A stretch of DNA of 64,000 nucleotides. Source: CAYSCZ01 sp051155775. GTDB lineage: Bacteria; Bacteroidota; Bacteroidia; Cytophagales; Cyclobacteriaceae. The notes under the pieces were generated by a model. That model had not been told where the DNA came from, did not search any database, and was given only the letters and a program-made list of their open reading frames with translations. The position numbers and the translations under genes are program-made. Shown piece by piece: positions 1 to 7,617 of the stretch; positions within the stretch are counted from its first letter, which is position 1, and each line of letters opens with the position of its first letter. Location: assembly GCA_051155775.1 (NCBI GenBank), contig DAXETV010000027.1, positions 1-64,000 on the forward strand, read 5' to 3'.

Positions 1-279
1 AAAATGATAGAGGCTGAACCAGAAAGCAGGAGAAATTGGATGCTAAATCAATTTGAATATGCTGGCAAGAACTTGAAAAGAATTAAGAAATATAAGTTTT
101 GGAAAGATGACAATCATGCATTGAACTTGAGAGCCATATGATGGATAGTAGATTAGATTACATTCATCAAAACCCAGTTGAAGGCCATGATTGTAGATGA
201 GGCTGAAAACTATATTTTTAGTTCCGCCAGGGATTATGGTGGGATACGAGGATTAGTTGATGTTCAATTGATAGGTTAA
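1..279 (+). pseudogene. Decayed REP-associated tyrosine transposase (RAYT/Y1_Tnp), C-terminal part
   Basis: Read across three frames, this stretch gives the conserved C-terminus of Bacteroidota RAYT/IS200-like transposases: a RRNWMLNQFEYAG segment, then FWKDDNHALN, DYIHQNPVEA and SSARDYGGIRGL. Frame 1 runs into TGA at 139-141. One base appears to be missing near 124-126, moving the reading to frame 3, and one extra G near 183 returns it to frame 1, ending at TAA 277-279. The 5' part lies beyond the window edge. The family handles REP palindromes as single-stranded DNA, and two palindromes follow directly. The two shifts make a functional product unlikely. Confidence 0.8.
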
Positions 280-298
280 AAACTTAGTGATTTAGGAA

Positions 299-317
299 TC
301 CTCGTTGCAAACGAGGA
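299..317. repeat. REP-like palindrome 1
   Basis: An 8-bp inverted repeat TCCTCGTT / AACGAGGA flanks a 3-nt GCA loop, 20 bp after the stop of the RAYT remnant. Short hairpins of this kind beside RAYT genes are the usual REP substrates of the family. No poly-T follows, so it does not look like a simple terminator. Confidence 0.6.
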
Positions 318-375
318 CTAGATGAGGGAAATTGTAATGCTTTTGTAACACCTCCTCTTTTATTAGGAACTAGCC

Positions 376-392
376 CTTAGCGAGCCGCTAAG
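376..392. repeat. REP-like palindrome 2
   Basis: A perfect 7-bp inverted repeat CTTAGCG / CGCTAAG with an AGC loop. It differs in sequence from the palindrome at 299-317 but has the same layout (short GC-containing stem, 3-nt loop). It lies between that unit and the end of the lipoprotein gene and could alternatively shape that gene's 3' end. Confidence 0.45.
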
Positions 393-412
393 ACCAGCAA
401 GGGGAGCGTTAT

Positions 413-841
413 CTATCTTGTCAATGAAAGCGTCACTGTTAAAGATACCATATCGCCATCTACTTCTGTTTGCTCATTTAATAATAATTTAAATGATGTG
501 TTTGCGTCATTCACCTCAGTAATATCCCATGTGGTTTCTCCATCAATTGTTAATGAAGTATTGCTATTATTTATACTGTATGTACCCGTTGTTCCATCCT
601 CCTCGACATAAGTTCCATCTTCATTAAAAGTAATAGTTTCGCCTACCACAACCGGAAGGTCCAAACCAGCAGGATCAGTTTCTACTCCATCTATTAGTAT
701 TTCCAGCCCTGTGGCTGTCCAGGTGCCAATAATTGTAAAACTATCAGTAGCGTCATCATCATCATCATCCCCACAAGAAATAATTGTTATAGCAAGCATT
801 GCAATAAGACTCCATAGCGTTAAAATTTTTAAGTTTTTCAT
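413..841 (-). CDS. Lipocalin-like lipoprotein with acidic export tract
   Basis: 142 aa. A basic start, a hydrophobic core and lipobox IISC put the lipidated Cys at residue 23. Gly and six Asp (25-30) follow directly. Acidic residues just after the Cys are the known lipoprotein export signal for surface display in Bacteroidota. The rest is a small beta-rich domain with a G-T-W motif near residue 39 and FNEDGTY, typical of lipocalin-like lipoproteins. Five GAT codons in tandem encode most of the Asp tract. The ligand is unknown. It stands alone, with REP units downstream and the DUF429 operon upstream. Confidence 0.75.
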   Translation of the reverse strand: MKNLKILTLWSLIAMLAITIISCGDDDDDDATDSFTIIGTWTATGLEILIDGVETDPAGLDLPVVVGETITFNEDGTYVEEDGTTGTYSINNSNTSLTIDGETTWDITEVNDANTSFKLLLNEQTEVDGDMVSLTVTLSLTR

Positions 842-1007
842 AAAATATATTAATTATTGAATTTAAGTGAGCCCGTAAGCTAGTGAGTATTTTTCAATAA
901 AGCCATATAGCAACTGTGCCTGGTGATTTTTCCCGCCCGATGGGAAGTATGGTATTTATTTTCCCGTTGAATTGCATTAGAAAATTACAATTTGACAAAA
1001 GAATAAT

Positions 1008-1598
1008 TTACAAATAAATCATACCTTCTTTTATATTTCCATAGATATAACCTTTACCGTTTTGTTGGTTTATTGAAGCCAACAAAGCAAGAACCGCATC
1101 GAAATCATGCCATGATTTTATAATATCCCGGTCAACATGCAGGCCTGCATGTTGAATAACCGTATCTAGTAAGTCATATATCTGTAATCGATCCTTTTTA
1201 TACCCTTTATCCATTACACCAATTCTTTTTGCCTGGGCTTTCGGATAAGTCTCTCTCAGTTCATGGCCAATATCCTTAAGGATTTTTTTCAGTTTCATCG
1301 CCCGGGCTGTTAATCCTCCGATAAACATTGGAGACATAGCGTTTAAGTATCTATCCACTTCACGATAGAAGTAATCATCGCCATCCCCAAAGTATGCTAA
1401 GGGCAAGGATAGCGGAGCATCAATATAAATGGGGTTTTGAAATTCACTACGTTTTACGAATTCAAGGATAAATGCGTCAGCATCGTAGTTTTTTGGGCAT
1501 TTTAATAGTTTTAAGCAATCAGTGTAATAGGCGATGGATGTATTTCCAGAATGCTTGCTGCCATAATCAATGCCGATATGGATAATATTATTAATCAA
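1008..1598 (-). CDS. DUF429-like RNase H-fold protein
   Basis: 196 aa. The N-terminal HIGIDYGSKHSG strand-loop, the central YIDAPLSLP and the later ETYPKA match the spacing of DUF429 proteins, which have an RNase H-like fold and are predicted nucleases. The assignment rests on these motifs and is moderate. It overlaps the upstream phosphoribosyltransferase gene by 8 nt and so is probably translated from the same mRNA as that gene and the Lrp regulator. No substrate can be read from the sequence. The 166 bp on its other side hold no gene I can support. Confidence 0.6.
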   Translation of the reverse strand: MINNIIHIGIDYGSKHSGNTSIAYYTDCLKLLKCPKNYDADAFILEFVKRSEFQNPIYIDAPLSLPLAYFGDGDDYFYREVDRYLNAMSPMFIGGLTARAMKLKKILKDIGHELRETYPKAQAKRIGVMDKGYKKDRLQIYDLLDTVIQHAGLHVDRDIIKSWHDFDAVLALLASINQQNGKGYIYGNIKEGMIYL

Positions 1599-2082
1599 TA
1601 AAGACGGTTAATTCATCTTCGGCAACCACTTTAACATAGTTATTGATAGAGGTGGCAAGTTCATAGCCTTTATAGGTTGCTGATAGGGGGAAAGCTTTGT
1701 GCTCCCTGTTTACAAGGACAGCTATTTCTATCTTTTTTACGGAATTATTAAGAAAAGCTTTTAAACCATAAGCAAGGGTCCTGCCTGTATTCATCACATC
1801 GTCAACCAATACCACTACTTTGTTGTTGATCAGTTTAGGATCCACATCTATAGATACATCCGAGCGCAGCGGATCCTGCTTATCAATATTTACCTGGACC
1901 ACCTCTAATTTCAATTTGGAAATTGAACGCAACTCCTCCAAAATCAATCGAGCCAGTTGATATCCTTTTCCCTTGATTCCGGCCAACACCAACTCCTCAT
2001 ACTGGTAGTTGTTCTCGTAGATTTCAAAGGCTATCCTTCTTAATTTTTGTCTTACCTGATGATCATTTAATATCTGATCCAA
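1591..2082 (-). CDS. PyrR-like phosphoribosyltransferase
   Basis: 163 aa from a TTG start. The PRPP-binding loop VVVLVDDVMNTGRT is at residues 89-102, and the N-terminal RRIAFEIYENN matches the short Bacteroidota PyrR/phosphoribosyltransferase family (type I PRTase fold). The frame is open to an ATG at 2169, but that start would overlap the Lrp gene by 83 nt and add residues with no family counterpart. TTG at 2082 lies 4 nt after the Lrp stop and fits the family N-terminus. The substrate (uracil or another base) is not determined. The same transcript continues into the DUF429-like gene. Confidence 0.8.
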   Translation of the reverse strand: MDQILNDHQVRQKLRRIAFEIYENNYQYEELVLAGIKGKGYQLARLILEELRSISKLKLEVVQVNIDKQDPLRSDVSIDVDPKLINNKVVVLVDDVMNTGRTLAYGLKAFLNNSVKKIEIAVLVNREHKAFPLSATYKGYELATSINNYVKVVAEDELTVFID

Positions 2083-2086
2083 AGCA

Positions 2087-2560
2087 TTATGGGATTGGGA
2101 GTATCTTACTATCTTTAAATGTTGACAGAATAACCATGGATTGTAAACTATCGACAATATCAATATCACTTACCTGTTCCAGCATTAATTTTTGATATGA
2201 AACAATATCTTTTGCTATTACCTTTAATATAAAATCACCGGAACCGGTGATGTGGTGACATTCTATCACCTCATCAATTTTATTGATTTCATTTATGAAT
2301 TTGTCGATGTTTGTTTTATTGTGGCCTTTTAGCGTTACATGGACAAATGTATTGACACCCAGTCCGATGCGCTCTGTGTCTAATTTTGCATGATAACTTT
2401 TTATAATCCCCATCGCCTCTAGTTTTTTAACGCGCTCTAGCGTTGGCGCGGGTGATAAACCGATATCTTTTGAAAGTTGCGCGTTGGTAATTTTAGCGTT
2501 CTTTTGAAGAATTTCTAAAATCTTTCTATCTATCTGATCTAGCTTGGGTTTAGAAGCCAT
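2087..2560 (-). CDS. Lrp/AsnC family transcriptional regulator
   Basis: 157 aa. An AsnC-type winged helix at about 6-60 (LDQIDRKILEILQKNAKITNAQLSKDIG split around the turn) is followed by an AsnC ligand-binding domain with HHITGSGDFILKV near 105-117. Members bind amino acids and act as octameric DNA-binding regulators. It is the first gene of a probable operon with the phosphoribosyltransferase and DUF429-like genes, so it may regulate itself and them. The AT-rich 111 bp upstream contains a TAATTTTG box in its orientation, too loosely placed to call. Confidence 0.92.
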   Translation of the reverse strand: MASKPKLDQIDRKILEILQKNAKITNAQLSKDIGLSPAPTLERVKKLEAMGIIKSYHAKLDTERIGLGVNTFVHVTLKGHNKTNIDKFINEINKIDEVIECHHITGSGDFILKVIAKDIVSYQKLMLEQVSDIDIVDSLQSMVILSTFKDSKILPIP

Positions 2561-2671
2561 ATTTAGTTGATATATTGAAACAAAATTTTATTTTAAACAA
2601 AATTACTAAATATATCTTATATTTGGTATTATTTGAATAGTGAAATATTTGGTTAAATAATATTTCTTAAA

Positions 2672-3352
2672 CTAAGACAATAGCTCCATATCCCTGATCA
2701 ATATCCTGCGTCTGTCGAAATTTATTAGGTTTTTCTCTTTAAGGTCATTCAAAATAGTGGTAACGGTTTGCCGTGATGTCCCCGTTAAGCTGGCAATGTC
2801 TTTGTGGGTATAGTGACTTTTTATCATAGTTTCAAAGCCTACTTTCTGTCCTTTTTCCATGCCCATTTCTTTAAGAAAATCAATAATTCTGCTTCTGGCA
2901 TCCTTAAAAACCAGGCTTTCAATGCGTCTCTCAACCTTTTTGATTCGGCTACCCATCAGTTTCAGGATTTTTAGGCTTAGGGTTTCATTATCCTTCATTA
3001 GTTCTTTCAGATCATTAATGGACATGGGGCATACGGTAGTATTTTCATCCATAGACCGGGCAAAGTCAGTCCGTTTGTTTTCCCCGGCAAGTGCCATCTC
3101 ACCAAAAAGCTCACCTTTTGTAAGTATCGCACTGACAATTTCTTTTTGATCATGAGTAAATGAGCCAATTTTCACCCGGCCTTCAGCAATCATATAAATG
3201 TGCCTGGATAAATCGTTTGGGAAATATATGAATTGATCCTTCCCATACTTACGGAATTCATGTCTATCTCTCATACTGGATGCCTTATGAGGGCATAGGA
3301 TATCATATAAATCCACATCTTCAAAATACCACAAGTTGGACCTGTCATTCAT
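2672..3352 (-). CDS. Crp/Fnr family transcriptional regulator
   Basis: 226 aa. A cyclic-nucleotide-binding beta-roll spans about 30-130, with GELFGEMALAGENKRT as the phosphate-binding cassette region. A helix-turn-helix near 175-205 contains THKDIASLTGTSRQTVTTIL. There is no N-terminal Cys cluster of the FNR iron-sulfur type; the only N-terminal Cys is in LCPHK. It is divergent from the MOSC gene (67 bp between), so that operon is a possible target, but this is inference. The effector is unknown. Confidence 0.9.
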   Translation of the reverse strand: MNDRSNLWYFEDVDLYDILCPHKASSMRDRHEFRKYGKDQFIYFPNDLSRHIYMIAEGRVKIGSFTHDQKEIVSAILTKGELFGEMALAGENKRTDFARSMDENTTVCPMSINDLKELMKDNETLSLKILKLMGSRIKKVERRIESLVFKDARSRIIDFLKEMGMEKGQKVGFETMIKSHYTHKDIASLTGTSRQTVTTILNDLKEKNLINFDRRRILIRDMELLS

Positions 3353-3419
3353 GTCGGTACGATAATTTTTATAATAATTTATTTAAATAAACTAATTTAT
3401 CAACTCAATTTTTCAGCTT

Positions 3420-4220
3420 ATGATCAAATATACGTTATCTCACATTTTTATTTACCCAATAAAAAGTTTGGGAGCTGTTTATTTGACCTCTTCGAGATTA
3501 ACCGAGAGCGGTTTATTATACGACAGGCGATTCATGTTGGTGGATAAAAATAAAAAATTTATCTCCCAACGTGAATTACCGGCATTGACCCTTTTCAGGT
3601 GCTATATCGATGAGGATAATTTAAAAGTAACTTTTAATGGAGATGAAGTGAAGATACCTTTATCTATTAAAAATGGAGCCGGGCTTGAAGTCAAAATCTG
3701 GAACGATAAAGTTAAGGCCTTAGCAGCATCTTCTGAGATCAGCAAATGGTTTCAAAAGCATTTAAACAAAGAATGTACGCTTGTTTATCTTCCTGAGGAT
3801 TCAACCCGCTTTGTGGATAAAAATTATGTTGAGGCAAATGTACCGGTGAACCTATCTGATGGCTATCCTTATCTTATTATTGGTAAAAGTGCACTTAACA
3901 AACTAAATGGTAAGCTAGAAGAGCCGGTAGAGATGTTGAGGTTTAGGCCCAATCTGGTTTTTGAGGGTGGTTTAGCCCATGATGAAGATGAGTGGAACCA
4001 TTTCAGAATTGGTAAAGCATTATTCCGTGCTGTGAAGAAATGCAGCCGATGTCAGGTGCCAACCGTTGACCTTATAAAAGGGACATTTGGAAAAGAACCA
4101 TTAAGAACACTGAACAGCTATCGCAGACATCATAATGAAATCAATTTTGGCATGAATTGTATTTTAGAAGGTGGACGTGAGATAAATTGTGGTGATGAAA
4201 TTGAAACAATAAAACCATAG
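3420..4220 (+). CDS. MOSC domain protein with N-terminal beta-barrel
   Basis: 266 aa. A MOSC N-terminal beta-barrel domain (about 1-120) is followed by a MOSC domain (about 130-265). FRPNLVFEGG precedes a Cys pair (C208, C211, in KCSRCQVPTVD), in the usual region of the MOSC conserved Cys. MOSC proteins, including mARC and YcbX, use molybdenum cofactor or handle sulfur and reduce N-hydroxylated compounds. The gene starts a run with HemJ-like, SCO and cytochrome c genes (4 nt to the next), all concerned with redox cofactors. Confidence 0.88.
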   Translation: MIKYTLSHIFIYPIKSLGAVYLTSSRLTESGLLYDRRFMLVDKNKKFISQRELPALTLFRCYIDEDNLKVTFNGDEVKIPLSIKNGAGLEVKIWNDKVKALAASSEISKWFQKHLNKECTLVYLPEDSTRFVDKNYVEANVPVNLSDGYPYLIIGKSALNKLNGKLEEPVEMLRFRPNLVFEGGLAHDEDEWNHFRIGKALFRAVKKCSRCQVPTVDLIKGTFGKEPLRTLNSYRRHHNEINFGMNCILEGGREINCGDEIETIKP

Positions 4221-4224
4221 GTCA

Positions 4225-4770
4225 ATGGAATATCTTGTCATAAAATCTTTGCATATAATTTTTGTGGTCACCTGGTTTGCCGGCCTTTTTTACATGGTAA
4301 GGTTGCTGGTTTATGATACGGAGGTACAAAAGAAAGAAGATCCCGAAAAATCTATCCTGACAAAAGAATACAAGCGAATCCAAAGGCCACTATGGTATGG
4401 TATCACCTGGCCTTCCGCTATCCTAACCCTGGTATTTGGGTTTTGGTTGGTTATCATTCAAAATTACTGGACCCAATCGTGGATGTTGCTGAAGTTTGGG
4501 TTCATCCTGGGGCTTTATTTGTACCATTTTATGTGTGGCATGGCTTACAATAGCATGAAAAAAGGTATTTATAAATACACTGGCATTCAATTAAGAATTT
4601 GGAACGAAGTGGCAACAATTTTCCTGGTATCCATTGTTTTTATAGTAGTGCTAAAAAACACGTTCAGTTGGATATGGGGGCTACTGGGTATCCTTATTTT
4701 TTCTGTGTTTTTAATGCTGATTGTAAAATTGATTAAGAAGATAAGAGAAAACAAAAGGAAGATAATATGA
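4225..4770 (+). CDS. hemJ: HemJ-like protoporphyrinogen oxidase / CopD-family membrane protein
   Basis: 181 aa with four to five hydrophobic segments. H10 lies in the first helix (KSLHIIFVVTWFAGLFY) and K90 in LLKFGF; these match the His and Lys reported as essential in the HemJ family, which oxidises protoporphyrinogen IX in haem synthesis. A basic C-terminal tail follows an extra helix. The stop overlaps the SCO start by 4 nt. Haem supply fits the cytochrome c gene two positions downstream. A CopD-type copper role is the alternative, since the families are related. Confidence 0.75.
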   Translation: MEYLVIKSLHIIFVVTWFAGLFYMVRLLVYDTEVQKKEDPEKSILTKEYKRIQRPLWYGITWPSAILTLVFGFWLVIIQNYWTQSWMLLKFGFILGLYLYHFMCGMAYNSMKKGIYKYTGIQLRIWNEVATIFLVSIVFIVVLKNTFSWIWGLLGILIFSVFLMLIVKLIKKIRENKRKII

Positions 4771-5426
4771 AAAAATCTATAATTACTTACATTTTTCTGA
4801 TACTTGGCTTTTCAGCGTGCGTGGATGTTGAATCTCATTTTGAGTTGCCTGTCCTGGGAAGACAACAGATAGTAGAAAAAATGGTGGATGGGAAAATGGT
4901 TAAGGATACACTACCACACACCATAGCTGACTTTAGTTTTGTAAATCAAGACAGCGCTGTAGTTACCAATGAAGATTTAAAAGATAAAATCTATGTCGCT
5001 GATTTCTTTTTTACTACCTGCCCTACGATTTGTCCCATCATGAAAAAAGAAATGCTCCGGGTATATGAAGCTTATAAAGGAAATGAAGAAGTTGCAATCC
5101 TATCACATACCATCGATCCTGAGCATGATACTGTGGCATTATTAAAACAATTCGCTCAAAACCTGAGTGTTGATACCAAACAATGGCAGTTTCTAACAGG
5201 CGACAAGGATGAAATATATGATATTGGTGAAGAAAGCTACATGGTGGTGGCGAACGAAGATCCTGATCAGCCTGGCGGTTTTATACATAGTGGGGCTTTT
5301 ATACTTGTTGATAAAAAAAGAAGAATCAGAGGCATCTATGACGGCACCCAGAAGAATAGCGTTGATATCCTCATTAAGGACATCAAAAGACTGTTGAAAG
5401 CATATGAAAAAAAACAAAGCTCCTAA
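4767..5426 (+). CDS. SCO1/SenC family copper-handling lipoprotein
   Basis: 219 aa. Lipobox GFSAC gives a lipidated Cys at 18. The thioredoxin-like domain carries the SCO copper site: C85 and C89 in TTCPTICP and H174 in FIHSGAF. SCO proteins deliver copper to, or reduce, the CuA site of cytochrome oxidase. It overlaps HemJ-like by 4 nt and the cytochrome c gene by 23 nt, so the three are almost certainly co-translated. No oxidase subunit lies in the window, so the client is inferred. Confidence 0.9.
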   Translation: MKKSIITYIFLILGFSACVDVESHFELPVLGRQQIVEKMVDGKMVKDTLPHTIADFSFVNQDSAVVTNEDLKDKIYVADFFFTTCPTICPIMKKEMLRVYEAYKGNEEVAILSHTIDPEHDTVALLKQFAQNLSVDTKQWQFLTGDKDEIYDIGEESYMVVANEDPDQPGGFIHSGAFILVDKKRRIRGIYDGTQKNSVDILIKDIKRLLKAYEKKQSS

Positions 5427-5853
5427 GGACTTTATTATTGCAGGTATATTCCTTTTATGTCTGGTACATTCCTGTTCCTTCAAAGAGCATCAGAAAAACA
5501 TGCGGTTTAAGCAATATTATGTCAAAGGGAAAAAGCTCTACACCGTGCATTGCCAGAATTGTCATCAGGAAAATGGACAAGGGCTGGGTAATCTATACCC
5601 CCCTTTAGCAAAATCCGATTATTTACTTCGGAATGTCCGAAGATCAGCCTGCATCAGTAAATATGGCATAGAAAAACCGATTGTGGTTAACTCAGAAGCG
5701 TACAACCAACCCATGCCCGGAATTGAGCAACTCACGGTCTTGGAAATAACAGAAATACTAAATTACGTGTATAATGCATGGGGTAATGATTATGGTATGA
5801 TAAGCCCGGATTCAGTACGTATAGCCCTGGAAAACTGTAATGAACCGTATTGA
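5404..5853 (+). CDS. Membrane-anchored class I cytochrome c lipoprotein
   Basis: 149 aa. LVHSC puts a lipidated Cys at 24. A single haem-binding CQNCH is at 50-54, and the likely axial Met is M104 in NQPMPGIEQL. Size and order fit a mono-haem class I cytochrome c tethered to the periplasmic face. The start lies inside the SCO gene (23-nt overlap), and the pairing suggests electron transfer toward a copper oxidase. The extra Cys at 83 and 145 are unexplained. Confidence 0.9.
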   Translation: MKKNKAPKDFIIAGIFLLCLVHSCSFKEHQKNMRFKQYYVKGKKLYTVHCQNCHQENGQGLGNLYPPLAKSDYLLRNVRRSACISKYGIEKPIVVNSEAYNQPMPGIEQLTVLEITEILNYVYNAWGNDYGMISPDSVRIALENCNEPY

Positions 5854-5871
5854 AATGTAGATTAAAGGATA

Positions 5872-6315
5872 TTAAAGGTGTTTCTCCATATATAACTTAT
5901 GAAATGCCCTTTCTTCTATATCCGGTTGAAAGTCATATAGAAAAAAACCATGCTTTAGCGCAAAAATGATCATAAGGGTATGCATGTTATAAGTTTTAAA
6001 ATAAATTCGTTCATATCCTTTTAGTCGACACCACATCTCCATTTTGCTTAAAAGTAAGCTTGCAACCTTCAATCTTCTATGATCTGGCAACACACCACCG
6101 ATCCAGCTATAAAAATCCCGGCCATTCCTGTCTTCATCATAGGAGACCTTAAAACCCACCAACTGGTTATCACGCTCAGCCACAAGAATCAGGTGTTCCT
6201 TTTCATCTAGACGGTTTAGGTAGTCAATGTAGCCATAGGAATCCCCAAACTCAGGGATATCCCTGGTCAGTTGCTCGACTTCATCAATGCTTCCGTATCG
6301 AATTTTAGTTGCCAT
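5872..6315 (-). CDS. GNAT family N-acetyltransferase
   Basis: 147 aa. A GNAT fold is indicated by LVAERDNQLVGFKV (strands 2-4) and the acetyl-CoA pyrophosphate loop region LPDHRRLKVASLLLSKME, followed by YFKTYNMH. The substrate cannot be told. Its start overlaps the stop of the upstream Xaa-Pro aminopeptidase gene by 11 nt, so the two are probably co-translated. It converges with the cytochrome c gene 18 nt away. Confidence 0.85.
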   Translation of the reverse strand: MATKIRYGSIDEVEQLTRDIPEFGDSYGYIDYLNRLDEKEHLILVAERDNQLVGFKVSYDEDRNGRDFYSWIGGVLPDHRRLKVASLLLSKMEMWCRLKGYERIYFKTYNMHTLMIIFALKHGFFLYDFQPDIEERAFHKLYMEKHL

Positions 6316-7597
6316 TCATTATTTCTTCTATTTCATCCGGATTTATTGGCGCCTCGGCCAATAAATTGATTAATCCATCCGCTGTGATCACTACATCATC
6401 TTCCAAACGAATACCAATGCCTTCATCCCTCACATATATCCCTGGTTCGACCGTTAAAACCATTCCCGGTTTAAAACTTTCGTAAATGCTCCCTACATCA
6501 TGAACATCCAATCCAAGATGATGTGAAGTTCCATGCATGAAGTATTTCTTATAGGCAGGCTTGTCCTTATCCTGGTTTTTAATTTCATTCATGTTTAATA
6601 AGCCTAAATCCACAAGTTCCTTTTCCATAGCTTCACCAACGGCTTTGTGATATTCTTTTATGGAGCTACCAGGTTTTAAAATATTCATTGCAAAATCTTT
6701 CACCTTCAGGACCGAAGCATATATTTTTCTTTGACGATCAGTAAACCTTCCATTGGCAGGGATGGTTCGTGTCATATCGGCATGATAATTTCCATACTCG
6801 GCCCCTACATCCATTAGCACCAGATCACCATCACTTATCTTACATTCATTCTGGATATAATGAAGTATACAGGCATTCTTACCACCAGCTACAATTGGTT
6901 GATATGCAAAGCCTCTCGATCTGTTTTTCAGAAATTGATAAGCATATCTCGCCTCGATCTCAAACTCGTAATCACCAGGCTGCATGGTTTTTAATACTTC
7001 GAGGTAACCGGTTTTTGTTATATCACAGGCTTTTCTTATGGTCTTAACCTCTTCTTCAGATTTAACCATTCTTAATGCAGAAACTATTGGATTAACCCTG
7101 TGGTAATTGTATAGCGGGTAATTTTCCATGCACCATTTAATAAATCTGTCATTTCTGGTTTTTACCTGATTCGCATTTCTTAAATGTTCATTTTTATCCA
7201 GGTATATATTTTCCGTTTCACTCAGGACTTTATAAAATATCTTTTCAAATTCGGCAACCCACTGCACATTTTCTATCCCAGATGCTTTTTTAGCTTCTTC
7301 TTTAGTAACCTTTTTACCTTCCCAGGTTTTAATCTCATCGTTAGTTTCCCGAATAAATAACACTTCCCTGTACTCTTCTTCTGGAAAATCGGGGGCAATC
7401 AAAAGAATGGTCTCTTCCTGATCGATGTTAGATAAATAAAACACATTGGCATTCTGCTTAAAGGGCATGACTCCGTCAGCATTGGTAGGTAAGATATCAT
7501 TGGAATTAAAAATAGCTACTGAATTGGGCAACAACTGTTCTTTTAACTTATTTCTATTTTCTATGAATTGCTGACTACTTGATTGCTGATACCTCAT
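6305..7597 (-). CDS. pepP: Xaa-Pro aminopeptidase (M24B)
   Basis: 430 aa, the usual length for aminopeptidase P. An N-terminal creatinase-like domain (about 1-160) precedes a pita-bread M24 domain. The metal ligands are visible: the two Asp in MDVGAEYGNYHADMTRT, His in HGTSHHLGLDVHD, and Glu in TVEPGIY and IRLEDDVV. It removes N-terminal residues that precede proline. It is divergent from the subtilase gene with only 20 bp between start codons, so their promoters must overlap. Confidence 0.93.
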   Translation of the reverse strand: MRYQQSSSQQFIENRNKLKEQLLPNSVAIFNSNDILPTNADGVMPFKQNANVFYLSNIDQEETILLIAPDFPEEEYREVLFIRETNDEIKTWEGKKVTKEEAKKASGIENVQWVAEFEKIFYKVLSETENIYLDKNEHLRNANQVKTRNDRFIKWCMENYPLYNYHRVNPIVSALRMVKSEEEVKTIRKACDITKTGYLEVLKTMQPGDYEFEIEARYAYQFLKNRSRGFAYQPIVAGGKNACILHYIQNECKISDGDLVLMDVGAEYGNYHADMTRTIPANGRFTDRQRKIYASVLKVKDFAMNILKPGSSIKEYHKAVGEAMEKELVDLGLLNMNEIKNQDKDKPAYKKYFMHGTSHHLGLDVHDVGSIYESFKPGMVLTVEPGIYVRDEGIGIRLEDDVVITADGLINLLAEAPINPDEIEEIMNGN

Positions 7598-7607
7598 TTA
7601 GGTTTTT

Positions 7608-7615
7608 TATTTTTG
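7608..7615 (+). promoter_or_regulatory. Candidate -7 box of the subtilase gene
   Basis: TATTTTTG fits the Bacteroidota -7 consensus TAnnTTTG. It ends 2 nt before ATG 7618 and 5 nt before ATG 7621. A TTG at 7583-7585, 22 bp upstream, could be the -33 element. If it is used, the mRNA would be leaderless or nearly so. Confidence 0.4.
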
Positions 7616-7617
7616 AT

